This document shows positions 38,587 to 48,485 of a DNA stretch of 64,000 bases, one piece after another. The position numbers were made by a program, and so were the translations under genes. The stretch is from Alphaproteobacteria bacterium. GTDB lineage: Bacteria; Pseudomonadota; Alphaproteobacteria; Sphingomonadales; Emcibacteraceae. The DNA lies in NCBI GenBank assembly GCA_020446675.1, contig JAGREE010000005.1:1-64000 (forward strand), in the 5' to 3' direction. Positions within the stretch are counted from its first letter, which is position 1. Each line of letters begins with the position of its first letter. A model generated the notes under the pieces. It was not told the DNA's origin. It worked only from the letters and a program-made list of their open reading frames with translations, and made no database searches.

Positions 38587-40487
38587 TTCTTGGCAACTGA
38601 AAAATGGTCGTAATATTCGCTTTCCATACCTTGTCCGAAACGCTCAATCCTGACATCAAGCAGGTATGGACGCCCACGAGCCATTTCAGCGCGGCAACGG
38701 GCAATGGCGTCTTTAAGGTCTTCTGCCTTTTCAACGCGTTCGCCATTGATATCGTAACTTTCTGCCATTTTTGCATAGTGAATATCAGGATGTTTGAGGT
38801 TGCAGCCGATATAATTGCCGGTTTGTGAGCTGCGCCCCTTATAAAAATTCTGCGCTTTGCGGTTGGCGGCATATTCACCATTATTAAAAATTACAATGCC
38901 GATAGGCACATCATAGCGCGATGCGCTCCAGAGGGCCTGTGAGCCAAAATTAAAGGACCCATCCCCTGTCAGGCACCAGGTTTCCTTTTCTGGTCGGCCC
39001 ATCTTAACACCGATGGATGCCGCAAGTCCCCAGCCAAGAACACCGGAATTGGTGGCAAAATTTCTGCGCCTTCTGTCAAATGACTTTTGATGATCAATTT
39101 TAAAATAATCCCAAAAATGATATTTGGACAGGATGAGTTCAGTAACCACCAATGCATCATCAGCAATCTGCCGATCCAGTTCAAGCATAAGACGTGATGT
39201 TGAAATAATCGGCATTTCCCATTCTTTGCGCGCGATTTGATCCAGGTTAGCACGGCGATCTTTAGTATAATCTGTGACCCATTTGGCATCCCTGGGGGTG
39301 GTATTACGGGCTTTAAGTTCTTCAATGACGGCTTTGGCGGTTGTCTTGACACTGGCGACGACGGCGATATCGACCGGATAGTTACGTCCGACTTCTGATC
39401 CGGCAAGACTGGTATGGATAATTCGAGCATCCCTCCTGACCCAGGGTATATCCGGTTTATTGACCACTTTAAACATGTGACCTCCAAGGGCCCAGAAACA
39501 ATCAATGGATTGGGCAAGCGTTTGGTCAATTCCATAATTGCCAACAAAATGCGGATGAGTGTTGGGAAAAACCACGGGCATTCGTGCTCCAAAGGATACG
39601 GCCGCCCCAACAAGTTCAGCGATTGTCTGGACTTCTTCGCTTATTTCATGACGGACACAATCATCATCAAGAAACAGCATAGGTCTTTCAGCAGCAATCA
39701 GAAAATCAGCAATTTTTTTGACATCCTGTTCCCGTGGTGCCACTTCAATGCTTACCCTTGATCTTGAGCGGGGGATAATTTCCGTACTTTCAACTTTCGT
39801 TTCCCAGTGATCCTTAGAAAATGTTAGGAAGGTGGGGCCACCGGGCGGTGCTTCCGAAAGCATAAATGCACGGCGCAATGTTTCGGGTATAGTTTTGGCG
39901 TTTGTCACATCCCATGTCCACTGGGCATAGTCGGCAGGAAGTTTATGAAGGTTCGGGGCTTCAAGAAACCCGTTGCTACCGCGATATTCACTATGTTGCC
40001 GCCCTGCAGTAACCACAACTGGTGTTCGGTCACGATAACAGCTTACCATTTGACCGAGTGCATATGATGCGCCAGCCACAGAATGGAGCTGTACAAGGGA
40101 TGTTTTTCCTGTTGCGCGGCTAAAGCCATCGGCCATTGCCATTGCAGCATTTTCGTGAATACAGGTAACATATTTTAGTTTGTCACGATCAACGAGTGCA
40201 TCCAGAAATCCGACTTCTTCCGACCCGGCCAGTCCAAAAACATATGGAACATCCCAGTCAATCAGAAATTCAGCCATAATTTCCCCGCCGCTCAGCCCTT
40301 TGACCGTCCGACTTTGTTCGGGCTTTTCCCCTGAATAGGGTTCGGCCGCCGACGCTTTTACGGATAGTGACAGACTGCCGGCAATTGTTCCAGCCCCGAT
40401 ACTGGAAATGCCGATATTGCGAAGCTTTGTAATAAATGTTCTGCGATCAATTCTATTGTCGATGAAATCCTTGCTGATTTTAAACAT
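38583..40487 (-). CDS. Thiamine-diphosphate-dependent enzyme with Tat-like signal
   Basis: A 634-aa member of the acetolactate synthase/benzoylformate decarboxylase superfamily. The N-terminus holds a twin-arginine motif (DRRTFIT, Arg 15-16), a hydrophobic stretch (about 24-44) and an Ala-rich cleavage site near residue 48, indicating export of the folded protein. The Pyr domain has the catalytic Glu 112 (CIHENAAMA); the PP domain has the ThDP motif starting GDGSFNFG at 508 and ending IVIFNN. The C-terminus has a VEKAEDLKDAI-type segment. The substrate is unknown; it could be a 2-keto-acid decarboxylase, lyase or carboligase. It is divergent from an exported M20 peptidase. Confidence 0.8.
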   Translation of the reverse strand: MFKISKDFIDNRIDRRTFITKLRNIGISSIGAGTIAGSLSLSVKASAAEPYSGEKPEQSRTVKGLSGGEIMAEFLIDWDVPYVFGLAGSEEVGFLDALVDRDKLKYVTCIHENAAMAMADGFSRATGKTSLVQLHSVAGASYALGQMVSCYRDRTPVVVTAGRQHSEYRGSNGFLEAPNLHKLPADYAQWTWDVTNAKTIPETLRRAFMLSEAPPGGPTFLTFSKDHWETKVESTEIIPRSRSRVSIEVAPREQDVKKIADFLIAAERPMLFLDDDCVRHEISEEVQTIAELVGAAVSFGARMPVVFPNTHPHFVGNYGIDQTLAQSIDCFWALGGHMFKVVNKPDIPWVRRDARIIHTSLAGSEVGRNYPVDIAVVASVKTTAKAVIEELKARNTTPRDAKWVTDYTKDRRANLDQIARKEWEMPIISTSRLMLELDRQIADDALVVTELILSKYHFWDYFKIDHQKSFDRRRRNFATNSGVLGWGLAASIGVKMGRPEKETWCLTGDGSFNFGSQALWSASRYDVPIGIVIFNNGEYAANRKAQNFYKGRSSQTGNYIGCNLKHPDIHYAKMAESYDINGERVEKAEDLKDAIARCRAEMARGRPYLLDVRIERFGQGMESEYYDHFSVAKN

Positions 40488-40614
40488 GAAACCACCCCTT
40501 TTTATTGCAGATAATATCGTAGCTTACTTAAGTCTTGGGTCAAGCAAAACTAAAAATTGGCAAGTGGGAAACCCTATGATAGTGTTTGATCATAACTATT
40601 AAAAAGAGGGAAAA

Positions 40615-42012
40615 ATGAGCATAAAAAAACTGAGGACCGGGGTTGCTTTCGCCGTAATGATGACCTCTCAACTTGCCAATGCTGATGAGCCGTTTCAGGA
40701 TGTTGCTTACACAATTTTAAAAGACAGTATTTCGATGCGCACTGTTGTCGGTGAAGGGAACGAAACACCAAAATTTGCGGCCTATATTGCTGATTTATTT
40801 CAAAAAGCGGGCTTTTCGAAGGATGACATTACCATTATCCCTTATGAAGATACGGCAGGGATGATTGTTAAATTCAGGGGCGATGGCCGTTCGGGCAAAA
40901 AACCATTTATCATTTCCGCACATATGGATGTGGTTGAAGCGCTCCGTCAGGACTGGGAACGCGATCCCTTCACCATGATAGAAGAGGGAGATATGTATTT
41001 CGGGCGCGGCACGCTGGATACGAAGCTGAATGTTGCAGCCATTGTTGCAACCCTTTTAAGGCTTAAATCCGAAGGGTTTGTCCCCAGTCGTGATATCATA
41101 ATGGTGCTCAGTGGTGATGAGGAAACATCCATGGCGACCACGAAAATTATCACCAGCGATTATAGGGATCAGATTGATGCGGAATTTGCCATCGTTGCCG
41201 ATGGCGGTGGTGGCAGTCTTGATGAAAATGGCAAGGCATTTTCCTTCACAGTGACCCATTCGGAAAAGACATTCGCCTCTATCGAAGTCACAGCCCATAA
41301 TCCCGGCGGTCATAGTTCACGTCCGCGCAAGGATAATGCCATCTATGATATTTCACGGGCGATGATCAATTTGTCAAATTATGAATTCCCGGTTATTCAA
41401 AGCGAACTGACCAAAACATATTTTGAAAAAACGGCGAAGCTGGTGACGGACCCCAAAATCAGCAAAGCGATGGCCGATTTCGCCAAAAATAAAAATGATA
41501 AGGAAGCGGTGGCAACTTTAAGGTCATATCCCCAGTATATCGGTGCAACGGGAACCACATGCGTTGCAACCATGTTGCGTGGCGGGCATGCAGATAATGC
41601 GTTGCCACAATCGGCCACAGCAACGGTTAACTGCCGCATTTTTCCGGGGATAAGTGAAGAGGAAACCATTAATCAGCTTAAAGCGGTAATGAAAAATGAT
41701 AAGCTGGACTGGAAAGTGATTAACACTGTGGAAGCGGCCCCGGAATCACCCCTGAATGAGGAGGTGCTTTCCGCGGTGGAGAGAGCCATTCATGTTGAAT
41801 TTCCCGATATTCCAATCGTTCCCGCGATGGCACTCGGCGCCAGTGACGGTAAGCATTTCCGTTCTGCAGGAATTCCAAGTTATGCCCTGACCGGGATTTT
41901 TATTAAGGCATCGGACGGATTTTCCCACGGGCTTAACGAACGGGTGCCAAAGGACAATCTTGAACGCTCTATGCGTATCTGGCACCAGCTCTTTTCTGAG
42001 TGGGCCGGGTAA
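40615..42012 (+). CDS. Exported M20 family metallopeptidase
   Basis: Dinuclear zinc peptidase or amidohydrolase (465 aa) with a signal peptide ending near residue 23 (LANA-DEP). Metal and catalytic residues are all visible: H103 and D105 (SAHMDVV), bridging D135 (GRGTLDTK), E169/E170 (GDEET), D196 (VADGG) and H414 (ASDGKHF). The lid/dimerisation domain includes HNPGGHSSRP. Closest in character to the carboxypeptidase/PM20D-like group that acts on dipeptides or N-acyl amino acids; the substrate is unknown. An AAGAGGGAAAA ribosome site precedes the start. It shares a 127-nt divergent promoter region with the Tat-exported ThDP enzyme. Confidence 0.85.
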   Translation: MSIKKLRTGVAFAVMMTSQLANADEPFQDVAYTILKDSISMRTVVGEGNETPKFAAYIADLFQKAGFSKDDITIIPYEDTAGMIVKFRGDGRSGKKPFIISAHMDVVEALRQDWERDPFTMIEEGDMYFGRGTLDTKLNVAAIVATLLRLKSEGFVPSRDIIMVLSGDEETSMATTKIITSDYRDQIDAEFAIVADGGGGSLDENGKAFSFTVTHSEKTFASIEVTAHNPGGHSSRPRKDNAIYDISRAMINLSNYEFPVIQSELTKTYFEKTAKLVTDPKISKAMADFAKNKNDKEAVATLRSYPQYIGATGTTCVATMLRGGHADNALPQSATATVNCRIFPGISEEETINQLKAVMKNDKLDWKVINTVEAAPESPLNEEVLSAVERAIHVEFPDIPIVPAMALGASDGKHFRSAGIPSYALTGIFIKASDGFSHGLNERVPKDNLERSMRIWHQLFSEWAG

Positions 42013-42037
42013 TTTAAAGCTTAATTGTTTTAATATC

Positions 42038-44218
42038 TTAATGTTTTCTGGGGCTCGATGTGCCGCGTTTTTTGCGGTACTGCCGGGTGCCCGGTTTACC
42101 CAGTGTTGAGCGGCCCTCAGTTTTACTGAAGCGGGCCATAGGGTCAAGATTAATCCCGAACTCTTTTTCCTCAAGCTGCTTAATCTCGTCCCGCAATCTG
42201 GCCGCTTCCTCAAACTCAAGGTTTCCTGCGGCTTCGAGCATATTTTTCTCCAAACCTTCGATATAACTTCTTAAATTATGACCGACCAGATTATTGGTGC
42301 TCTCCGTCCCCAAAGACACAGTCACGTGATCTCTTTCGGCGGTGTCCCCAATAATATCACCGATCGATTTTTTGATGCTTTCCGGCGTTATACCATGTTC
42401 TTTGTTAAAGGCTTCCTGAATGGCACGGCGGCGATCTGTTTCACTGATTGCCGCTTTGATGCTGTTGGTTTCCTTATCCGCATAAAGTATGACTTTGCTG
42501 TCAACATTCCGGGCCGCCCGGCCGATGGTCTGGATGAGCGAGGTTTCGGAGCGAAGAAACCCTTCCTTGTCGGCGTCAAGGATAGCGACAAGACCGGTTT
42601 CCGGAATATCAAGCCCTTCCCGAAGTAGGTTGATGCCAATCAGAATATCAAAGACACCAAGCCGTAAATCACGTATAATTTCAATCCGTTCAAGAGTATC
42701 TATGTCCGAGTGCATGTAACGAACTTTAAGGCCGTTATCGTGCATATATTCGGAAAGGTCTTCTGCCATGCGTTTGGTTAGGGTGGTGACAAGAACACGG
42801 TGGCCTTTTTTAATCACTTCCTGAACTTCATGTAGAAGATCATCAACCTGGCTTTCAACCGGGCGGATTTCAACCGGAGGGTCGGTGAGCCCGGTTGGCC
42901 GGATAACCTGTTCGACAAATTCGCCGCCAGTTTGTTCAAGTTCCCATTTGCCGGGGGTGGCAGAAACATAAATTGACTGGGGTCTGAAATATTCCCACTC
43001 GCTGAATTTTAAGGGCCGGTTATCAATGCAACTTGGCAAGCGGAAGCCATACTCGGCGAGGGTGCTTTTCCGTGAATAGTCGCCTTTTGACATACCACCG
43101 ATCTGGGGCACACTGACATGGCTTTCATCCATAAAGAGCAGCATATTTTCCGGCAGATATTCAAAAAGGGTAGGTGGGGCCTCGCCGGGACCACGCCCGG
43201 TCAGATGGCGTGAATAATTTTCAATGCCGGGACAGACGCCACTGGCGCTGAGCATTTCAAGATCAAATTTTGTTCTTTGCTCAAGGCGGGCTGCTTCAAG
43301 CAACATACCTCTTTCATGATAGTCCTTAAGTCTTAATTCAAGCTCTGCTTTGATGGTTTTGATGGCCTGGTCCATGCTGGGGCCGGGGGTTACATAATGG
43401 CTGTTGGCATAAAGCTTGACCGATTGCAGGTCCTCAATTTTTTCACCGGTCAGTGGATCAAACAGGGTTATTTTCTCCAGTTCATCACCAAAAAAATCAA
43501 GCCGCCAGGCACGATCCTCAAAATGGCTTGGGAAAATTTCGATGACGTCACCACGCACACGGAACGTACCACGGGTAAAGGATATATCGTTGCGCTTATA
43601 TTGCAGTTCCACAAGATGACGAAGAAGTTTTCGCTGATCATAAATCATGCCCAGTTTAAACGTAATGGCCATTTGCAAATATGTTTCAGCCGCGCCCATA
43701 CCATAAATACAGGACACACTGGCAACAATAATCACATCATCGCGTTCAAACACTGCCCGGGTGGCGGCATGACGCATACGGTCAATGCTTTCATTAATAT
43801 TGGCATCTTTTTCGATAAATGTATCGGAACGCGGTACATAGGCTTCCGGCTGATAATAATCATAGTAGGATACGAAATATTCAACGGAATTATTGGGGAA
43901 AAAGCTTTTCATTTCACCGTAAAGCTGTGCGGCAAGGGTTTTGTTATGGGCCATGATCAGGGCCGGACGCTGCGTTTCCTCAATTATTTTGGCCATAGTA
44001 TAGGTTTTACCTGACCCCGTTACACCGAGCAAAACCTGATCGGTCAGGCCATTATTCAGCCCTTCGGTAAGCGCTTTTATGGCCTTGGGCTGATCGCCGG
44101 CAGGTTCAAAATCGGATTCGATTTTGAATTTTATGCCGCCTTCGGTCTTCGCCGGTCTGTCATAAAAGACACGTGGCTTGGTAATTGTCGGTGATTTCAG
44201 ATTATATTCAAATTTCAT
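42038..44218 (-). CDS. uvrB: Excinuclease ABC subunit B
   Basis: Damage-verifying helicase-like subunit of nucleotide excision repair (726 aa). Walker A GVTGSGKT, the [13 protein letters not shown] beta-hairpin region, the [13 protein letters not shown]alker B segment, [10 protein letters not shown] and the IGRAARN motif VI are present, followed by the C-terminal UVR domain (about 645-690: [26 protein letters not shown]) that contacts UvrA/UvrC, and a basic tail. Convergent with the M20 gene (25-nt gap). Its upstream region has one imperfect SOS-like box. Confidence 0.97.
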   Translation of the reverse strand: MKFEYNLKSPTITKPRVFYDRPAKTEGGIKFKIESDFEPAGDQPKAIKALTEGLNNGLTDQVLLGVTGSGKTYTMAKIIEETQRPALIMAHNKTLAAQLYGEMKSFFPNNSVEYFVSYYDYYQPEAYVPRSDTFIEKDANINESIDRMRHAATRAVFERDDVIIVASVSCIYGMGAAETYLQMAITFKLGMIYDQRKLLRHLVELQYKRNDISFTRGTFRVRGDVIEIFPSHFEDRAWRLDFFGDELEKITLFDPLTGEKIEDLQSVKLYANSHYVTPGPSMDQAIKTIKAELELRLKDYHERGMLLEAARLEQRTKFDLEMLSASGVCPGIENYSRHLTGRGPGEAPPTLFEYLPENMLLFMDESHVSVPQIGGMSKGDYSRKSTLAEYGFRLPSCIDNRPLKFSEWEYFRPQSIYVSATPGKWELEQTGGEFVEQVIRPTGLTDPPVEIRPVESQVDDLLHEVQEVIKKGHRVLVTTLTKRMAEDLSEYMHDNGLKVRYMHSDIDTLERIEIIRDLRLGVFDILIGINLLREGLDIPETGLVAILDADKEGFLRSETSLIQTIGRAARNVDSKVILYADKETNSIKAAISETDRRRAIQEAFNKEHGITPESIKKSIGDIIGDTAERDHVTVSLGTESTNNLVGHNLRSYIEGLEKNMLEAAGNLEFEEAARLRDEIKQLEEKEFGINLDPMARFSKTEGRSTLGKPGTRQYRKKRGTSSPRKH

Positions 44219-44263
44219 GTGACTAATATGTGTTGATTGGCCTCATTTTGCAATCTCTCTCTT

Positions 44264-44278
44264 GCACAATTTTGGAAC
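44264..44278 (-). promoter_or_regulatory. Imperfect LexA-like box upstream of uvrB
   Basis: On the minus strand GTTC-N7-GTGC lies 46-60 nt before the uvrB start. The alphaproteobacterial LexA site is GTTC-N7-GTTC; the second half has one mismatch. A chance match is quite possible. Confidence 0.2.
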
Positions 44279-44317
44279 TTCACTTAATTTCGCCTCAATA
44301 ACTCAACTGATTCATAA

Positions 44318-45532
<1,215 letters not shown>

Positions 45533-45535
45533 TTG

Positions 45536-46180
45536 ATGGATTTTGATCTGATCATATTTGACTGTGACGGGGTTCTTGTTGATAGCGAGCCGATTGCCAA
45601 TCGGCTTTTAAGGGATGCTCTGGCAAAAAACGGTCTTGAGATGACGTTGGATCAGGTTGTTGATACTTATGTCGGCCGATCAATGTCAGCAGTAGTCACC
45701 ATTTCGGAAGATTTGCTGGGAAGGTCATTGCCAGCAGATTTTCTTGATGTTCTTCAGGTTGAGACTTTTGCGGCTTTTAAAGAAAAATTGAAAGCGGTTG
45801 ATGGGGTGGAAGACCTGATTAATCATATATTACTGCAGAAGAAAAAAATCTGTGTGGCTTCAAGCGGCAGTTTTGAGAAAATGGACTTTACCCTTGGCCT
45901 TACTGGACTTCGTCATTATTTCGGGGACCATATATATAATTCTTCTCAGGTAAAGCGGGGAAAACCTTATCCTGATTTATATCTTTATGCTGCTGAACGG
46001 ATGAAAGTTGAGCCAGCCAAGTGCCTTGTGATTGAAGACAGCCTTCCAGGTGTTCAGGGGGCTGTCGCTGCGGGGATGGAGGTAATTGCTTACTGCGTGA
46101 ACGGTCAGGATGAAAAATGCAAAAAAGCAGGCGGGCTGGTCTTTAAGCAGATGAGCGAAATTAAAAAACATATTCATTAA
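45536..46180 (+). CDS. HAD family phosphatase (beta-phosphoglucomutase-like)
   Basis: A 214-aa haloacid-dehalogenase superfamily hydrolase, subfamily IA. Motif I FDCDGVLVDSE holds nucleophile D9 and acid/base D11; motif II CVASSG, motif III lysine (KRGKPYPD) and motif IV VIEDSLPGVQGA are intact, with a helical cap between about residues 17 and 85. Such proteins remove phosphate from sugar phosphates or similar metabolites; the substrate cannot be named. The ATG at 45536 follows the aminotransferase stop directly. An sRNA candidate on the other strand ends at its stop codon. Confidence 0.85.
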   Translation: MDFDLIIFDCDGVLVDSEPIANRLLRDALAKNGLEMTLDQVVDTYVGRSMSAVVTISEDLLGRSLPADFLDVLQVETFAAFKEKLKAVDGVEDLINHILLQKKKICVASSGSFEKMDFTLGLTGLRHYFGDHIYNSSQVKRGKPYPDLYLYAAERMKVEPAKCLVIEDSLPGVQGAVAAGMEVIAYCVNGQDEKCKKAGGLVFKQMSEIKKHIH

Positions 46181-46298
46181 AAAAAATGCCGGGTCAATGA
46201 CCCGGCAAGTTCACAAAATATAGGGAGGTTTCATATCTTGGGGAGATTATGAAACAGTGATGGGCCGAAAAGGGGGAGGATGCGGCACCACCACGAAC
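46179..46298 (-). ncRNA. Candidate anti-Shine-Dalgarno small RNA
   Basis: Read on the minus strand, about 120 nt with no ORF. Hairpin 1 (46291-46257): GTGGTG/CATCAC plus CCG/CGG, with a 15-nt loop holding CCTCCCCC. Hairpin 2 (46255-46228): perfect 8-bp GTTTCATA/TATGAAAC, loop with CTCCCC. A single-stranded linker begins CCTCCC. Hairpin 3 (46207-46187): perfect 9-bp stem, 3-nt loop, then eight T. A promoter (TTGAGA, 18 nt, TTTAAT) fits a start near 46298. This layout resembles alphaproteobacterial sRNAs that expose CCUCCUCCC-type loops to block ribosome binding sites (alpha-r and CcsR/'cuckoo' families). The homology is by architecture only; transcription is not shown. Confidence 0.6.
46180..46207 (-). 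terminator. Strong minus-strand terminator (3' end of sRNA candidate)
   Basis: TGCCGGGTC (46187-46195) and GACCCGGCA (46199-46207) form a perfect 9-bp stem with loop AAT. The eight A at 46179-46186 are a T run on the minus strand. On the plus strand no T run follows, so it points to minus-strand transcription, although the LysR gene stops 245 nt earlier. Confidence 0.88.
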
Positions 46299-46305
46299 TG
46301 AAATA

Positions 46306-46335
46306 ATTAAAGAATTACTCAGCGATGTTTCTCAA
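46306..46335 (-). promoter_or_regulatory. Putative promoter of the sRNA candidate
   Basis: Minus-strand TTGAGA (46335-46330) and TTTAAT (46311-46306) with an 18-nt spacer; each hexamer differs from the sigma-70 consensus at one position. A start near 46298 would lie just before hairpin 1. Confidence 0.45.
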
Positions 46336-46397
46336 CATCTGAGTAAAGTTATAGCCGATTGTTTTTGGAATGAGTACCTAGCAAAAACTCGTTGCTC

Positions 46398-46416
46398 CTA
46401 TGCAAAAATTGCATAG
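46398..46416. promoter_or_regulatory. Perfect dyad with LysR-box form
   Basis: CTATGCAA-AAA-TTGCATAG is a perfect 8-bp inverted repeat and contains T-N11-A (TGCAAAAATTGCA), the core of LysR-type binding sites. It lies between the LysR gene end and the sRNA promoter, about 110 nt upstream of the predicted sRNA start. It could instead be the end of the LysR transcript, but no T run follows the stem. Confidence 0.35.
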
Positions 46417-46451
46417 CTAATGCCTTATTTAGGACATTATGTTAGATTATA

Positions 46452-47336
46452 CTAAAATCTTGAGTGTTTGAATTCCTCAATTATAAAGTCCCTAAACGCA
46501 GAGATTCTCTGAGATTTCCTTAGTTCCTGAGTATATACAAAATACGCTGGAAATTCATGTGTCTGTGTATCAGCAAGTATTCGTAACACATTTGTAGACC
46601 CCTGAACCAGATAATCGGGAAGTGAGCCGACGCCAAGCCCGGACTTAATTGCCTGTAACATACCATAAATATTATTAACTTCTAGAATCGGTGTTCGTTT
46701 TTGTGTTGCACCAGCTTCAAGAATCCAATCAATATTTTCAATGGGGCTGTTGGTTATGTCGCCATATGTGATCAGCCGATGATGGTCAAGTTCCGCAAGC
46801 GACCGTGGACGACCGTATTTATTAAGATAATCTGGCGATGCATAAATATTATAATGAAATGTACCGATCTGTTTTTGTATCAGATCCAGATGCTCCGATG
46901 GATGAAAACGGATTGCCACATCGGCCTGTCGGGTAAACAAATCAAAATCACTGTCACCGATTAACATCTGTACCTGTATATCCGGATATTTATTTATAAA
47001 TTTCCAGATATTATTCATCATCCAGGTTGATCCGAAAGAGTTGGTCGTGGTTATTTTAAGTTTCCCTCTTGGGCTTTCTGTCCCTTCAAGAATTTTTTGT
47101 TCTGTAACATGAATTTTTGAAACAACTTCTCTTGTTGTCTCAAATAATGATTCCCCTTCATCGGTTAGGATAAGTCCACGTGCGTGGCGATTAAATAACG
47201 AAGTCTGAAGACTGTCTTCAAGGGTACGGATTTGACGGCTGATAGCTGACTGACTTAAGCCAAGTGTGTCACCGGCACGCGTAAAACTACCAGCGGTAGC
47301 GACCGCATGGAATATGCGAAGTTTATCCCAATCCAT
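46452..47336 (-). CDS. LysR family transcriptional regulator
   Basis: A 294-aa regulator with a winged helix-turn-helix at residues 1-60 (MDWDKLRIFHAVATAGSFTRAGDTLGLSQSAISRQI) and a two-lobed effector domain from about 93. It is close to the LysR protein that commonly accompanies trxB in alphaproteobacteria; ligand and regulon are unknown. It lies 87 nt downstream of trxB on the same strand, so it may be co-transcribed with it. Downstream lie a LysR-box-like dyad and the sRNA candidate. Confidence 0.85.
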   Translation of the reverse strand: MDWDKLRIFHAVATAGSFTRAGDTLGLSQSAISRQIRTLEDSLQTSLFNRHARGLILTDEGESLFETTREVVSKIHVTEQKILEGTESPRGKLKITTTNSFGSTWMMNNIWKFINKYPDIQVQMLIGDSDFDLFTRQADVAIRFHPSEHLDLIQKQIGTFHYNIYASPDYLNKYGRPRSLAELDHHRLITYGDITNSPIENIDWILEAGATQKRTPILEVNNIYGMLQAIKSGLGVGSLPDYLVQGSTNVLRILADTQTHEFPAYFVYTQELRKSQRISAFRDFIIEEFKHSRF

Positions 47337-47423
47337 GGATAGTCTCCCTTATATTTTGCCATTAATAGCCTTGGATATTCCGTTATCTCTCTCAGAACAT
47401 CCATTATAAGGCTTTATTATTTA

Positions 47424-48371
47424 TTATTCATTCTCAGCTATAAAGCGTTCTGCTTCAAGTGCGGCCATACAGCCCATACCTGCGGCAGTAACGGCTTGTC
47501 TGTATTTCTCATCCGTGACATCACCTGCTGCATAAACACCGGGAATATTGGTTATAGTGCTATCCGGTGCCGTATTGATATACCCGCGTTCATTAATATC
47601 AATTTTTCCTGTAAAAAGTGACGTTGCCGGGGCGTGACCAATGGCAATAAATACACCATGAACTGGAATTTCATTGGTCTCGCCTGTTTTTACATTTTTT
47701 ACTCTTGCCGCTGTTACACCGCCCATTGGTGGCTCATCGCCAAGAATTTCATCAATTTCATGATTCCAAAGGCATTCAATTTTTTCATTGGCAAATAAAC
47801 GGTCCTGAAGAATTTTTTCTGATCGCAGTTCGTCGCGTCTGTGAACCAACGTTACTTTGGAAGCGAAGTTGGTTAGGAATATGGCTTCTTCGACCGCTGT
47901 GTTCCCACCACCGACGACGATAACGTCTTTCCCGCGGTAAAAGAAACCGTCGCAGGTTGCACAAGCGGATACGCCAGTCCCCTGAAATTTTGTCTCCGAT
48001 GGCAGCCCAAGCCATTTTGCCTGTGCGCCCGTTGCAATTATGACCGTATCCCCGATATACGTATCACCACTATCGCCCTTGCAGACAAAAGGTCGTTTCG
48101 AAAAATCAACATCGCTAATGAAATCAGAAATTATGGTTGTTTCAACATGTTCGGCCTGTGCTTTCATTTGTTCCATAAGCCATGGACCCTGTATGGCCTC
48201 AGCAAAGCCCGGATAATTTTCTACATCAGTCGTAATTGTAAGTTGTCCACCTGGTTCCATACCCTGAACAATTATGGGTTTTAAATTTGCCCTTGCAGCA
48301 TAGATTGCAGCAGTATAGCCAGCAGGGCCGGACCCAATAATAAGGACTTTAGTGCGATGTTCAGTTGCCAT
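47424..48371 (-). CDS. trxB: Thioredoxin reductase
   Basis: FAD flavoenzyme that reduces thioredoxin with NADPH (315 aa). The FAD motif GSGPAG is at residues 13-18, the redox CATC at 137-140 and the NADPH motif GGGNTA at 154-159, with HRRDELR for the NADP phosphate and a C-terminal GVYAAGDVTDEKYRQAVTAAGMGCMAA segment. Full length for the low-molecular-weight type. It may sustain the thioredoxin used by the Bcp peroxiredoxin at 62174-61713. Confidence 0.97.
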   Translation of the reverse strand: MATEHRTKVLIIGSGPAGYTAAIYAARANLKPIIVQGMEPGGQLTITTDVENYPGFAEAIQGPWLMEQMKAQAEHVETTIISDFISDVDFSKRPFVCKGDSGDTYIGDTVIIATGAQAKWLGLPSETKFQGTGVSACATCDGFFYRGKDVIVVGGGNTAVEEAIFLTNFASKVTLVHRRDELRSEKILQDRLFANEKIECLWNHEIDEILGDEPPMGGVTAARVKNVKTGETNEIPVHGVFIAIGHAPATSLFTGKIDINERGYINTAPDSTITNIPGVYAAGDVTDEKYRQAVTAAGMGCMAALEAERFIAENE

Positions 48372-48432
48372 AAATGAAAGCTCCAGAATTAGTATGTAAT
48401 ATTCATAAATTTTGTTGGTCTCTTATGGCACG

Positions 48433-48463
48433 AAAAAACCGGACTGTGAAGTCCGGTTTTTAT
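48433..48463 (-). terminator. Terminator after the DsbA-like gene
   Basis: AAAACCGGACT (48435-48445) and AGTCCGGTTTT (48450-48460) form a perfect 11-bp stem with a 4-nt loop. T runs occur on both strands; it ends the minus-strand M48-DsbA transcript. Confidence 0.9.
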
Positions 48464-48485
48464 AAATTTATAATCATTCTAAAAA

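Noticed and set aside
42013..42037. Possible terminator between the M20 gene and uvrB
   Set aside because: The 25-nt gap holds only the AT-rich palindrome TTAAAGCTTAA, with no stable stem.
46240..46310. Plus-strand mini-ORFs after GGGGAGA and GGGGGAGG (three codons, and an eight-codon His-rich one at 46280)
   Set aside because: The purine-rich stretches are the complements of the C/U loops of the sRNA candidate. The peptides are tiny, lack downstream biosynthetic genes, and the adjacent hairpin has its T run only on the minus strand.
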